This document shows, in pieces, positions 42,940 to 51,229 of a stretch of DNA of 64,000 bases. The stretch comes from Anaerosporomusa subterranea (GTDB lineage: Bacteria > Bacillota > Negativicutes > Sporomusales > Acetonemataceae), in assembly GCF_001611555.1 (NCBI RefSeq), contig NZ_LSGP01000025.1, positions 326,710 through 390,709 on the forward strand, read 5' to 3'. The position numbers and the translations under genes were made by a program. The notes under the pieces are model-generated. The model saw only the letters and a program-made list of their open reading frames with translations, did not search any database and was not told where the DNA came from. Numbering within the stretch: the first letter of the stretch is position 1; each line of letters starts with the position of its first letter.

Positions 42940-43628
42940 CCCCTGAGTTCGAGCGGTGAAATCAAGTCATCTCCCTGTTTTATCCAAAGCCCCTCACGCC
43001 GGATAAAAGCCAGCTCACGCTCCACTGGCAACGAAAAGCGCTCAGTCAGGACTTCCAGTAATTCACTTGCTTTAGCGCTGCCAGTCGGTTTGATCTCTAT
43101 ACCAAACGAAAGCAACAGCTTATTGCCATTCGTCTGGGCTGTGAGATTGTCAACAAACTGCTTCAGATCAATCTCTCGTTTTCCCTTTGGTGATTGCCGT
43201 GTGTACATAACAACCTCAGCTGTATTAAACCCAGAAACCGCAGCCTCTACAGCAGTCAGTCCACCGGCAAGAGGGAGTTCGACGGAATATGCGGCATAAT
43301 TAATCACAGCCATTAATGCCTTATGGGTTTGGGTAATGACCGCAGCTTGCGACACGTAAATGCCGTCAGGTAAAGCGCCCGCCAGTCGTGCGGTAAAATC
43401 TGATGGAGTGATATCCTCAACCAACTCAACATCAAAGTATTCCTGATCGCCAGTTACGCCAACACTCAGTGCGGAAGCGAAGGCCAGCTTAACATGCGGA
43501 TTAAAGCCCTCAGAGTAGGCCACCGGCAATTGAGCTCGGCGCAACGCCCGTTCTACAGTGCGGGCGAAGTCAAGATGCGAAATATAGCGGACTTGTTCTC
43601 CTTTAGTTATGGCTGCTCTAAGTAACAT
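42936..43628 (-). CDS. TIGR03936/DUF2344 family radical-SAM-associated protein
   Basis: 230 residues starting MLLRAAITKGEQVRYISHLD at ATG 43628, which shares bases with the upstream stop (TGATG). The N-terminal half, with ERALRRAQLPVAYSEGFNPH, is diagnostic. The family is nearly always adjacent to a TIGR03960-type radical SAM gene, as here, and to rng/rplU. Function is unproven; an RNA or ribosome-modifying role together with the radical SAM partner is suspected. Confidence 0.9.
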   Translation of the reverse strand: MLLRAAITKGEQVRYISHLDFARTVERALRRAQLPVAYSEGFNPHVKLAFASALSVGVTGDQEYFDVELVEDITPSDFTARLAGALPDGIYVSQAAVITQTHKALMAVINYAAYSVELPLAGGLTAVEAAVSGFNTAEVVMYTRQSPKGKREIDLKQFVDNLTAQTNGNKLLLSFGIEIKPTGSAKASELLEVLTERFSLPVERELAFIRREGLWIKQGDDLISPLELRG

Positions 43629-45481
43629 CAGCGGTTCCCCCAATCGGCGATCTGAACCCCGAGTCCATCACAGACACCACAACCGCCGCAGTCGCCGCGG
43701 CGGCAATCCGGGGTTAGCTCGAGCCTCACGCCTTTGTCATACTCTGCTATCAGATATCGTTTATCAACTCCGGCTGAAAGGTGATCCCAGGGCAGGAGCT
43801 CGTCCGTCTCCCTGCTGCGGTTAGCGTAAAAATGCGGATCAATGCCAGTTGCTGCAAAAGCCGCCATCCAGATATCAAACCGGAAATGCTCGCTCCAACC
43901 GTCAAAGCGGGCGCCATTCTGCCAGGCATGGATAAGCACATCAGCCAGGCGGCGATCGCCTCTGGCAAATACCGCCTCGAGAAAACTCACTTCCGGATCA
44001 TGCCAGTGTAGGGATATGCTGCGATCACGAATGCTAGACTTTAACAGTGCTTGCTTACGGCGCATTTCACTGATCGAGTCTTGTGCCATCCATTGAAACG
44101 GTGTTTGGCATTTGGGGACAAACGAAGACACGCTGACACTGACTTTAGCTCCGCGGCGTCCGGTTGCTTCGCGATACCAGTCAAGAACCCGGTAAGCGAG
44201 ATCAGCTATGCCGCGCACATCCTCGTCAGTCTCTGTCGGCAAACCAATCATAAAGTATAGCTTTATCGACGACCAACCAGCCTTGAAGGCGGCCGTAACA
44301 GCATCGCGCAAGTTCTCCTCGGTAACACCCTTATTAATAACATCGCGCATGCGTTGTGTTCCCGCCTCTGGCGCAAATGTCAATCCGCTTTTTCTTACTG
44401 TTTGTACCTGTTGGGCTAAGTCGACAGAAAAGCTGTCAATCCGCAAAGAGGGCAACGAGACACTGACTTTATATTCCCGCAATCCTTCCTGCAGCTCTGT
44501 TATCAGTCCGTGCAGGCACGAATAATCTGCCGTGCTCAGCGAGACAAGTGAAATCTCGTCATAACCGCTGTCAGCTACCAGTTGTTTGGCCAAATTCACT
44601 AGCGTCTCTGGGCGGCGTTCCCTGACTGGCCGATAAATTGTGCCTGCTTGACAGAACCGACAGCCGCGCGTACAGCCACGAAACAGTTCAAGCATAATCC
44701 GATCATGGACAATATCCAGATAGGGCATGACCAATTTCGTCGGGAAAGGCGCCTTGTCCAGATCCTCTACAACCCGTTTAATCACGCAAGGCTTGGCTTC
44801 TGGCAGCGTGGGAGTAACGGCGGCAATCGTCTTGTCATCGTGATAGTCGATGTGATAAAACTGCGGTACATAGATGCCCTCAATACTCGCCACTCGCCGC
44901 AAAAGGCCAATTCTGCCGTCCGGCTTGCCTTCTCGCTTCCACTGCACCAGACAATCAGTCACGTCATTAATCGTCTCTTCCCCTTCACCCATTACAAAAA
45001 AATCAAAGAAGTCAGCAACCGGCTCAGCATTAAAAGCGCAAGGGCCGCCACCAATAACGAAGGGGTGTTCCAGCTGACGGTCCACCGTTTTCAGCGGAAT
45101 ATTGGACAGATCCAACATGTTTAAGATATTGCTAAAACTCATTTCGTATTGCAATGAAAAGCCAATAACATCAAACTCATTGATCGGCCGAAAACTCTCC
45201 AGAGCATACAGCGGTATGCCATGAGCCCGCATCTCAGCCTCCATATCAGTCCAAGGCGCGTACACTCTCTCTGCCGCCGCATCGTCGCGTTGATTTATAA
45301 TGTCATACAAAATCTTTAGCCCCAGATTGCTCATGCCCACCTCATAGACATCTGGCAAAGCCAGCGCATAAGCAATATCCACTGTGCCGGGATCTTTCTT
45401 GATACTGTTCCATTCTTGCCCTGTATAGCGTGCCGGCTTGAGTACTCGATTCAGAATATCAGGTGATAAGACAATGTGCAT
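43628..45481 (-). CDS. TIGR03960 family B12-binding-domain/radical SAM protein
   Basis: 617 residues from ATG 45481, 5 nt after GGAGG. An N-terminal region with a cobalamin-binding-like fold precedes the radical SAM domain with CTRGCRFCQAG (CxxxCxxC, [4Fe-4S] cluster). The C-terminal region has a cysteine cluster, CRRGDCGGCGVC, that may bind a second metal centre. The substrate is not known; genetic linkage with DUF2344, rng and L21 is conserved. Confidence 0.9.
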   Translation of the reverse strand: MHIVLSPDILNRVLKPARYTGQEWNSIKKDPGTVDIAYALALPDVYEVGMSNLGLKILYDIINQRDDAAAERVYAPWTDMEAEMRAHGIPLYALESFRPINEFDVIGFSLQYEMSFSNILNMLDLSNIPLKTVDRQLEHPFVIGGGPCAFNAEPVADFFDFFVMGEGEETINDVTDCLVQWKREGKPDGRIGLLRRVASIEGIYVPQFYHIDYHDDKTIAAVTPTLPEAKPCVIKRVVEDLDKAPFPTKLVMPYLDIVHDRIMLELFRGCTRGCRFCQAGTIYRPVRERRPETLVNLAKQLVADSGYDEISLVSLSTADYSCLHGLITELQEGLREYKVSVSLPSLRIDSFSVDLAQQVQTVRKSGLTFAPEAGTQRMRDVINKGVTEENLRDAVTAAFKAGWSSIKLYFMIGLPTETDEDVRGIADLAYRVLDWYREATGRRGAKVSVSVSSFVPKCQTPFQWMAQDSISEMRRKQALLKSSIRDRSISLHWHDPEVSFLEAVFARGDRRLADVLIHAWQNGARFDGWSEHFRFDIWMAAFAATGIDPHFYANRSRETDELLPWDHLSAGVDKRYLIAEYDKGVRLELTPDCRRGDCGGCGVCDGLGVQIADWGNR

Positions 45482-45571
45482 AACGGCCTCCATAGTGTTC
45501 AATTACATGTAGTATGTCTAAAAATTACCAGGTGCAATCAGAAATACCTGGCAGTTGTTTGCGCGCAAAGG

Positions 45572-45597
45572 AAAAAAACATGCGATACACGCATGAA
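45572..45597 (-). terminator. Terminator after spoIVFB
   Basis: Minus strand TCATGCG-TGTAT-CGCATG followed by TTTTTTTCC. Confidence 0.7.
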
Positions 45598-45680
45598 TAT
45601 CATTATTTCGCTATAGTTTTACCAGATTCCTTCTAGTAGTTCAAACATGTTAGATTATAATGTGGTTGAGCCACTAAGCG

Positions 45681-46547
45681 TCAAAGGAAATCACCAATTT
45701 TGGCCATCATTCCCTTGTCTGGAATAGACTCCCACACATCAGTCTCTGTTAATGACCCCCGCATCCTAAATCCTTTGTCCACAATTAATATCATATGATA
45801 TTGTTCCGGCTGAAACAGAGCAATCACATCCCGCACCAGGCAATCCTCGACAGCGGTAAAATGCGCGGTTGGCATAACTCCCCGCCGCATCATATCCGCT
45901 TTTTTCTGCGATAAAATGCGCATAGCGCGAAAGCCTACCGCAGCCATTTCCTTGCGCGAGGCAAGCGCTATAAAACCGGCAGCGAATAGTAGCGTAATAT
46001 TAACGTCTGAATGAAAAACGAACTGTAAAACCGCTACTATCAAAAAACCACCGCTGATAAGCCAGCTAACAAAGACTACAGCTGTCGTCGCTTTGCGGTA
46101 ACCGCACAGTTGGGATAACCAAGCGCGCAAAATTCTGCCTCCATCTAGCGGCAAAGCTGGGATGAGATTAAACCAGCCTAGCATCAAGTTGGTCTGAAAA
46201 AAAAATCTCCAATCCCAATTTTGTACATAATGAGACAAAATCGCAATCATTGCCGCCATGACAAAACTGGCAACAGGACCCACTAATGCGACAAACAGGT
46301 CATTTTGTGAATCAGCTTCACCCAACCGATCAATGCGAGCCACCCCACCAAACGGCAGCAATTCCACTTCCCGAACCGTATATCCTAGCAGTCGGGCTGC
46401 CATGGCATGAGCGCTTTCATGCCATAAAACCGAGGCGAATACGCCAATGACCTTGACTAACATGCCAGAAAATGAAAAGACGATCAGAAGAATAAGGAAC
46501 CAAGGACTGATGAGAATTTGTACTCCTGCCACTCTTCCCGCACGCAA
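45681..46547 (-). CDS. spoIVFB: M50-family site-2 metalloprotease, SpoIVFB-like
   Basis: 288 residues, TTG start 3 nt after the SpoIVFA-like stop. About six membrane helices; zinc motif HESAH (H43, E44, H47) and the third ligand in ALPLDGGRIL (D135). The C-terminal 70 residues form a CBS-like cytosolic domain. In spore formers SpoIVFB cleaves pro-sigma-K in the mother cell and is held inactive by SpoIVFA and BofA. The neighbouring M23-like gene matches SpoIVFA. Confidence 0.85.
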   Translation of the reverse strand: MRAGRVAGVQILISPWFLILLIVFSFSGMLVKVIGVFASVLWHESAHAMAARLLGYTVREVELLPFGGVARIDRLGEADSQNDLFVALVGPVASFVMAAMIAILSHYVQNWDWRFFFQTNLMLGWFNLIPALPLDGGRILRAWLSQLCGYRKATTAVVFVSWLISGGFLIVAVLQFVFHSDVNITLLFAAGFIALASRKEMAAVGFRAMRILSQKKADMMRRGVMPTAHFTAVEDCLVRDVIALFQPEQYHMILIVDKGFRMRGSLTETDVWESIPDKGMMAKIGDFL

Positions 46548-46550
46548 GCT

Positions 46551-47279
46551 CTACTTCCCATCCTTACCAGAGAATTCTCCTTGAATGCGAGTAAGCGGAT
46601 CAATAAATTTTCCTTTGTCACTAACTGCAAAGTATAGCTTAGGAGCTTGAGTCATCCCTGTCTGGCCAACTCTCGCAATAAGCTGGCCTTGAGTAACAGG
46701 ATCGCCTGCTTTAACAGCAGCTTCAGCAAGGTGTCCGTAAACAGTTTGCACCTCACTGCTATGCTCAACAATAATAATTCTGCCGAATTGGGCGCTATCT
46801 TCCACTACCCGAACATGTCCCGACGCAGCCGCTCGCACGGCCGTCCCGGCAGGTGCTGTGATGTCAATTCCTTCATGCATGACCTGTTGTTTCAAGACAG
46901 GATGAGTCTGCCAGCCAAACGTTGCTGTTAGCTTGCCATCTACTGGTTTCACCATGTATTGCAACGGATCGGCGGGACGTGACACGGTTGTCTGTACACG
47001 TTTCCAAAGTGAGGTATCTAGTTGCTGTGGCAAATAGGGCGCCACCTGATCCATAAGATAGGCAACATCAGTTTCCGTTGTCAGCAGATAACGAACTCCA
47101 TCCACTACCGACCGCCCAACCTGCGTGTTTGATGAAGCTGCCATATAGACAGCAGCAAAAATAAGCAGCGCAGCAGCAGTTTGCTTTAACCAACTGAGAT
47201 TCATCCGGTTCCGCTTTGTCCGGTATTCGACAGGTTCAGAGTAGTAGCGCCTTTTGAACCGTTGTGAGAATGTTGTCAT
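46551..47279 (-). CDS. spoIVFA: SpoIVFA-like M23-domain membrane protein, probably catalytically inactive
   Basis: 242 residues: basic N-terminus, one membrane helix (about 29-46), linker, then an M23/LytM domain. HEGIDI keeps the first zinc motif (HxxxD) and TVYGHLA is present, but the catalytic HLHFEV segment is replaced by KLYFAV, so the last zinc histidine and catalytic histidine are lost. This is expected of SpoIVFA, which scaffolds SpoIVFB instead of cutting peptidoglycan. The pair is co-transcribed. Confidence 0.8.
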   Translation of the reverse strand: MTTFSQRFKRRYYSEPVEYRTKRNRMNLSWLKQTAAALLIFAAVYMAASSNTQVGRSVVDGVRYLLTTETDVAYLMDQVAPYLPQQLDTSLWKRVQTTVSRPADPLQYMVKPVDGKLTATFGWQTHPVLKQQVMHEGIDITAPAGTAVRAAASGHVRVVEDSAQFGRIIIVEHSSEVQTVYGHLAEAAVKAGDPVTQGQLIARVGQTGMTQAPKLYFAVSDKGKFIDPLTRIQGEFSGKDGK

Positions 47280-47439
47280 GACCTTACCTCCGCCCGGCCA
47301 TATTCGGTCTTGTCTGGCTATTGTAATGTATATGACATTAACAGAGGAATATGAAAAAATCCTTGTCCGTGAAGCGGAAAATATTTTCTGTATTATCTAA
47401 TAAATCAAAGGATTATTGCCTTTGACGGCGAATAAAATA

Positions 47440-47630
47440 TATTGGGTCTACGGTTTATTTAAATTAAATGAATATGCTTGGCAGATGTAGACAGAAACGG
47501 TTGTGCCCCGCGACTGAAAATCATCTGTTTCAAACTGTGTTGATTACGGCTTCGCGCCTACCGCACGAGGCAAAAGTAAGTTCAACATCAGGTTTGCTGC
47601 AAAGCAGCGGGACCTGGTGTTTTTATTTTC
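47440..47630 (+). ncRNA. Structured leader RNA ending in a terminator, family unknown
   Basis: The plus strand holds hairpins GTCTAC/GTAGAC, CAGATG/CATCTG, GGC-TTCGC-GCC and GCCT-ACCGCACG-AGGC; the last two are enclosed by GTTGA..TTAC pairing with GTAA..TTCAAC. This outer stem uses bases shared with the terminator at 47583-47630, as in attenuators. I do not recognise a riboswitch class. It precedes a 53-residue ORF. Confidence 0.45.
47583..47630 (+). terminator. Strong terminator within the leader of the 53-residue ORF
   Basis: AACATCAGGT(TT)GCTGC-AAA-GCAGC(GG)ACCTGGTGTT then TTTATTTTC on the plus strand. Confidence 0.8.
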
Positions 47631-47670
47631 CGGACAGCAAAACACCGCGGTTCCGGAAAGGGGTGTAGTC

Positions 47671-47832
47671 ATGAAAACCGCAGAGGGGGGGACCATCTTC
47701 CATCCATGTAATGAAATGTCCTATATACTTTACAACTGGCAAGGAAAATGCAAGTGGGTCTATTTAGAGGGCGTGTTTTTAGTTGACCCGAAGTTCGAAG
47801 CAGAGTTTAAAAACGCGCACGGGGCCGCATAG
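47671..47832 (+). CDS. Small protein, 53 residues, downstream of the structured leader
   Basis: ATG 47671 with AAGGGGTG 7 nt upstream. Sequence MKTAEGGTIFHPCNEMSYIL continues with YNWQGKCKWVYLEGVF, an aromatic-rich beta pattern with two cysteines. No membrane helix or family recognised. Placement after a terminator-bearing leader suggests regulated expression. Confidence 0.5.
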   Translation: MKTAEGGTIFHPCNEMSYILYNWQGKCKWVYLEGVFLVDPKFEAEFKNAHGAA

Positions 47833-47855
47833 GCTTCGCCAGAATGTTGATAGAC

Positions 47856-47892
47856 AAAGAACCACGGGCCGGTGTGGCGTCGTGGTTCTTTG
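47856..47892. terminator. Bidirectional terminator between the small ORF and the XRE gene
   Basis: AAAGAACCACG / CGTGGTTCTTT with a 14-nt loop; A- and T-rich tails on both sides. Confidence 0.75.
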
Positions 47893-47901
47893 TTTTCCAT
47901 G

Positions 47902-48270
47902 CTATTGCGCTTGGTTTTTGTAATTCCGAATAAACTCAATTGCCCGTTCTAATTCTTCTGGCGATATTTCCGCCTCGACTGCCTTATCCAGAGCAACCAG
48001 ATAATTCGCATAGCGTGATTCAGATAGTCGTGCCCGCAGCGCTGAGCTGACTTTCAACTCATCCAGTCGGAGTATATCTTCCCGCAAAAAAAACTCAACC
48101 GGTATATCAAGTGTCTTGGACAGGGCAACAATCCGGTCACGCCCTAAGAGGCGGCGATTGTTTTCCACGTGGGAGATGTACGATTGGGAAACCTTGAGAC
48201 GCCGAGCCAATTCCTCTGTAGTAAGTCCCGCTTTTTCTCTAACAAACCGGACCTTTTCTCCGAGCGTCAT
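47902..48270 (-). CDS. XRE-family transcriptional regulator
   Basis: 122 residues: HTH_3 domain at residues 5-60 with LTTEELARRLKVSQSYISHV and NNRRLLGRDRIVALSKTLDI, then a C-terminal helical region (ISPEELERAIEFIRNYKNQ) that may dimerise. It is divergent from the AtpI-like/c-like operon and three palindromes lie in and near the shared region, so it most likely represses that operon and itself. Confidence 0.88.
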   Translation of the reverse strand: MTLGEKVRFVREKAGLTTEELARRLKVSQSYISHVENNRRLLGRDRIVALSKTLDIPVEFFLREDILRLDELKVSSALRARLSESRYANYLVALDKAVEAEISPEELERAIEFIRNYKNQAQ

Positions 48271-48370
48271 TTACGCACACTCCCTGTCAATTTCGGTATA
48301 TGAATATATAATAGTATGACTATTCCCTCTGTGTCAAAATAATTATTCTAGAATGAAAAAAACGCAAGAC

Positions 48371-48394
48371 TTATATGACAAATTGTCATATAAT
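48371..48394. promoter_or_regulatory. Operator O1, perfect 23-bp palindrome over a -10 box
   Basis: Perfect palindrome with 11-bp arms centred on 48382, core TGACAA-A-TTGTCA. It covers TATAAT at 48389-48394, so binding would block transcription of the plus-strand operon; the other arm may overlap the XRE promoter. Confidence 0.7.
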
Positions 48395-48469
48395 ATAACT
48401 GAGCCGATGATTTATTTGCTCTATTATCTGGCTTAAACGAAAATCAAGTTTACTGTTTCGCTATTTCCA

Positions 48470-48484
48470 ATGACAATTTGTCAT
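48470..48484. promoter_or_regulatory. Operator O2, 15-bp palindrome
   Basis: ATGACAATTTGTCAT, sharing the TGACAA-N-TTGTCA core with O1 and lying just before the ribosome-binding site of the first AtpI-like gene. Confidence 0.65.
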
Positions 48485-48507
48485 AAATATAAAAAGAAGG
48501 CGAAGTA

Positions 48508-48912
48508 ATGAACGAACTTGGTTTCGGTCTGAAGCGCACCCTGTCTGTCATGGTCTCCGCCGGTCTATTTATGTGCACTGTTGTGTTGCTCTCGCATCGA
48601 GCTGACATATTGCCAGGTCTGCTGATTGGCATTGCCGCCAGTTGCCTGTACTACCTCTTGCTCTATTATCAAATCAAAAAAGACGCCTTTAGACCCGTGC
48701 AAGCAGACGCCTGTATGAACGAAGACGCTTTTTCCCGATTCTATCTGCTGCTTGTCGGTATAGTATTAGTAGTCCGCGATCCAGGACCAAACCTGATCGC
48801 ATTCTTAGCAGGTATTATCCTGCCTTTCCGTCTGATACTGTCTCTCAGTCGCTTTTTCCTGCTGCAAAAACAATCCAGGGAGCAGCGCCCATCGCACCGC
48901 CGGAACCACTAG
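48508..48912 (+). CDS. AtpI-like membrane protein 1
   Basis: 134 residues with four membrane helices; AGAAGGCG precedes the ATG. The pattern GLLIGIAASCLYYLLLYYQ followed by FSRFYLLLVGIVLVV and AFLAGIILPFRLIL is that of ATP synthase subunit I (AtpI) of Firmicutes, which helps assemble the c-ring. It is the first of three genes under the XRE regulator. There are no other ATP synthase genes nearby. Confidence 0.65.
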   Translation: MNELGFGLKRTLSVMVSAGLFMCTVVLLSHRADILPGLLIGIAASCLYYLLLYYQIKKDAFRPVQADACMNEDAFSRFYLLLVGIVLVVRDPGPNLIAFLAGIILPFRLILSLSRFFLLQKQSREQRPSHRRNH

Positions 48913-48990
48913 CCCTTGCTTAGATGATGAGGCTGAGCTGCTTAAGCGGTCTCGAATCTAGCCGTCCAGCGGATAAATTGGCACGCTCCC

Positions 48991-49013
48991 GATTATGACA
49001 TATAGTCATAATC
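48991..49013. promoter_or_regulatory. Operator O3, palindrome between the two AtpI-like genes
   Basis: GATTATGAC-ATATA-GTCATAATC, perfect 9-bp arms with a 5-nt centre, same overall length as O1; TTGACA follows at 49017. It suggests a second regulated promoter inside the operon. Confidence 0.6.
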
Positions 49014-49035
49014 AGCTTGACAAAGAGGTGTGTTG

Positions 49036-49458
49036 ATGATGGGCGAATTTCACTTGATTAGCAATAAGCAGTGTATACTTGTGATGGCGGCCGCAGGTAT
49101 TGTCATCAGTATAGTTGCTGCTCTGATTGGGTTTGAACAGCATGCCTTGGCTATTCTCTATGGCACACTAGCCGGAATTAGTTTTTCGATGTTACTGAAA
49201 TTCCAATATCAGAAAGGTTTAGAGACCAGTGCGCATCAGGCGGTTATGAACGTAAACAACGGCTTCATCAGCCGGTTCTGTGTCGTGGTCGCATTTATAC
49301 TTTTTGGTGAATACTGTCTGGATCTCCATATCATCGCTGTACTGGCCGGACTATTTGTTACCCAGCGGATAGCAATTGTTTGGCAAGTCTTCTGCCTTGC
49401 TTTTGATCAGGATACTGTCAAAATAACAGGAAAGGAGAATAAGACATGGAGAGGGTAA
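49036..49458 (+). CDS. AtpI-like membrane protein 2
   Basis: About 140 residues; start at ATG 49036 after AGAGGTG. Four helices with the same layout as the first gene: ILYGTLAGISFSMLLKFQY, FISRFCVVVAFILF and AVLAGLFVTQRIAI. The last element, a GLFVTQ motif, is typical of AtpI. Probably a paralogue of 48508-48912. It overlaps the c-like gene by 13 bp. Confidence 0.65.
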   Translation: MMGEFHLISNKQCILVMAAAGIVISIVAALIGFEQHALAILYGTLAGISFSMLLKFQYQKGLETSAHQAVMNVNNGFISRFCVVVAFILFGEYCLDLHIIAVLAGLFVTQRIAIVWQVFCLAFDQDTVKITGKENKTWRG

Positions 49459-49700
49459 TCATTATCGTTTGTTCTGTCATCGCTGCTGTCATTATTATTC
49501 TCACCGTAACACTGAGTGCACCCAAGTGTGACGCAAAAGTGGCCTACACCACCCTGGACGCGATGGGCAGGAAGCCGGAATTGAAGTCCTCCTTGCTACC
49601 AACGATGTTGATTTCGATCGGACTCATTGAGTCAATCCCAATTATCGCCACTGTAATCGCCATTGTATTAGTCATCGCCAATCCGTATTTTGGGCAATAG
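49446..49700 (+). CDS. F0 ATP synthase c-subunit-like protein (orphan, atypical helix 1)
   Basis: 84 residues, two helices joined by a polar loop with GRKPE (the c-subunit RxP loop). Helix 2 reads LISIGLIESIPIIATVIAIV and ends ANPYFG, very close to Na+-type c subunits; E62 is the ion-binding carboxylate and S63 the neighbouring Na+ ligand. Helix 1 is aberrant: the GxGxGxG packing motif is absent and replaced by bulky residues, and the position of the Na+-ligand Gln appears to be D29. It cannot pack as a normal ring without change. No a, b or F1 genes follow; a terminator does. Confidence 0.7.
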   Translation: MERVIIIVCSVIAAVIIILTVTLSAPKCDAKVAYTTLDAMGRKPELKSSLLPTMLISIGLIESIPIIATVIAIVLVIANPYFGQ

Positions 49701-49701
49701 A

Positions 49702-49757
49702 CAAACCAATAAAGCAGGTGCAGACAAATGTCGTCCGCACCTGCTTTATTGGTTTCA
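49702..49757. terminator. Bidirectional terminator between the c-like gene and rodA
   Basis: AAACCAATAAAGCAGGTGC / GCACCTGCTTTATTGGTTT, a 19-bp stem with about a 17-nt loop; it overlaps the last bases of rodA. Confidence 0.85.
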
Positions 49758-50861
49758 AAACAGTATCTTTTGTCGTCGCATATAGATATTTAACAACAAA
49801 CCTAAGCTGATCATATTGGTCGTCAAAGCACTCACGCCGTAGCTCATTAGCGGCAGTGGGATACCAGTAACCGGCATGATGCCGGCAGTCATACCGACAT
49901 TGACCAGAACATGAAATGCCATCATCGAGGTGACGCCCGCAGCTATTAGGGTGCCAAAGTTGTCCCTCGCTTCGCCTGCAATCTTTAACCCTCGGTATAG
50001 CAGAATAAAGTACAGCAGTAATACCAACAGGCTACCGATAAAGCCGACTTCTTCGCCAATCACAGCAAAGATAAAGTCGGTGTGATTTTCCGGCAAGAAG
50101 TTAAGCTGGCTTTGTGTCCCGCTGAACAAACCTTTGCCTGTCAACATTCCTGAGCCAATAGCAATTTTTGATTGAATGATATGATAACCAGATCCTAGCG
50201 GATCAACGTTGGGATCGAGAAAGACTGTCAAACGCATCTTCTGATAGTCTTTTAGAAAATGCCAAAAGATCGGCATAAAAGCTAACCCGGCTCCGATAAT
50301 CGTGAACAGCTTACGCGTGGGTATGCCAGCGACAAAAATCATCCCAAACAATATCGAAAGAAATACTAGCGAGGTGCCCAAGTCGGGTTGCTTGAGAACC
50401 AGCAAAAACGGTATTCCCACATACAGAAAAACCGGCAAAATATCTCGCCAGGTTTGAAGTTGGCCAGCCCTTTTATCCAGCAGATTCGCCAAACTAACAA
50501 TCATAATCAGTTTGGAAAACTCCGATGGTTGTAGGGTAATTGGACCGATTTGAATCCAGCGTTGAGCGCCCAAAGCCGATTGGCCGACAAACATGACTGC
50601 CAACAGCATCACTAAATTGAGCACATACAGTAAATTCGCATACCTGCCAATTGATTTATAGTCAAAGTGCAGCATGACAAAGATAATCACTATATTAATT
50701 AAAGCAAATATCCCTTGACGTTGCACATACCAGTAACGATCCTCACTGGGCGTATTGATATGGGTGGCGCTGCCGATGAAAATCAGGCTCACGACAATCA
50801 AGGCGATAATATCAAGAATGAGAATGAAATCAAGATTTCGCAGCAGTCGTCGGTTCAGCAT
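49755..50861 (-). CDS. rodA: Rod shape-determining protein RodA (SEDS glycosyltransferase)
   Basis: 368 residues, ten membrane helices. SEDS motifs GAQRWIQIGPITLQPSEFSK, KQPDLGTSLVF and LPENHTDFIFAVIGEE are intact, including the catalytic Asp region. It polymerises lipid II together with PBP2 for cell elongation. It overlaps minE by 32 bp, and mrdA and mreBCD lie upstream in the same direction. Confidence 0.94.
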   Translation of the reverse strand: MLNRRLLRNLDFILILDIIALIVVSLIFIGSATHINTPSEDRYWYVQRQGIFALINIVIIFVMLHFDYKSIGRYANLLYVLNLVMLLAVMFVGQSALGAQRWIQIGPITLQPSEFSKLIMIVSLANLLDKRAGQLQTWRDILPVFLYVGIPFLLVLKQPDLGTSLVFLSILFGMIFVAGIPTRKLFTIIGAGLAFMPIFWHFLKDYQKMRLTVFLDPNVDPLGSGYHIIQSKIAIGSGMLTGKGLFSGTQSQLNFLPENHTDFIFAVIGEEVGFIGSLLVLLLYFILLYRGLKIAGEARDNFGTLIAAGVTSMMAFHVLVNVGMTAGIMPVTGIPLPLMSYGVSALTTNMISLGLLLNIYMRRQKILF

Positions 50862-51216
50862 TTTCGATTATACCTTCCCTAGTCGTCATACAGGGTTCAC
50901 TTTGGAGTACGGCTTGCTCATCGTTTGCAGGGTCGATCTGACGCGTGGCAGGAGAGCGTTTAACCGCACTAACGGGAATGTTGGCAACGAGCGTTACCGT
51001 CTGATCGTCGCGATTCAGATTCACTTCCATGTCTTGCGGATTGATCTCCATATAGTTTGATACAACTTTGATCATATCGTCCCTAAGAAGTCCCATATAT
51101 TGCGGTGAAACATTGGCACGATCATGCAGGAGAACCAAACGGAGCCGTTCTTTAGCAATATCTTTGGAGCCAACGGCAGGCTGTTCGCCTAATAGCTTTT
51201 TTAGCATACTTAGCAT
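50830..51216 (-). CDS. minE: Cell division topological specificity factor MinE (with extended C-terminus)
   Basis: 128 residues. The N-terminal AKERLRLVLLHDRANVSPQY is the MinD-activating helix and DQTVTLVANIPV the conserved beta strand. The final 40 residues (after about 88) are a hydrophilic tail not found in the roughly 90-residue classical MinE. It restricts MinD to the poles by stimulating its ATPase. AGGAGG precedes the ATG; 13 nt after minD. Confidence 0.92.
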   Translation of the reverse strand: MLSMLKKLLGEQPAVGSKDIAKERLRLVLLHDRANVSPQYMGLLRDDMIKVVSNYMEINPQDMEVNLNRDDQTVTLVANIPVSAVKRSPATRQIDPANDEQAVLQSEPCMTTREGIIENAEPTTAAKS

Positions 51217-51229
51217 AGCTTGTCCCTCC

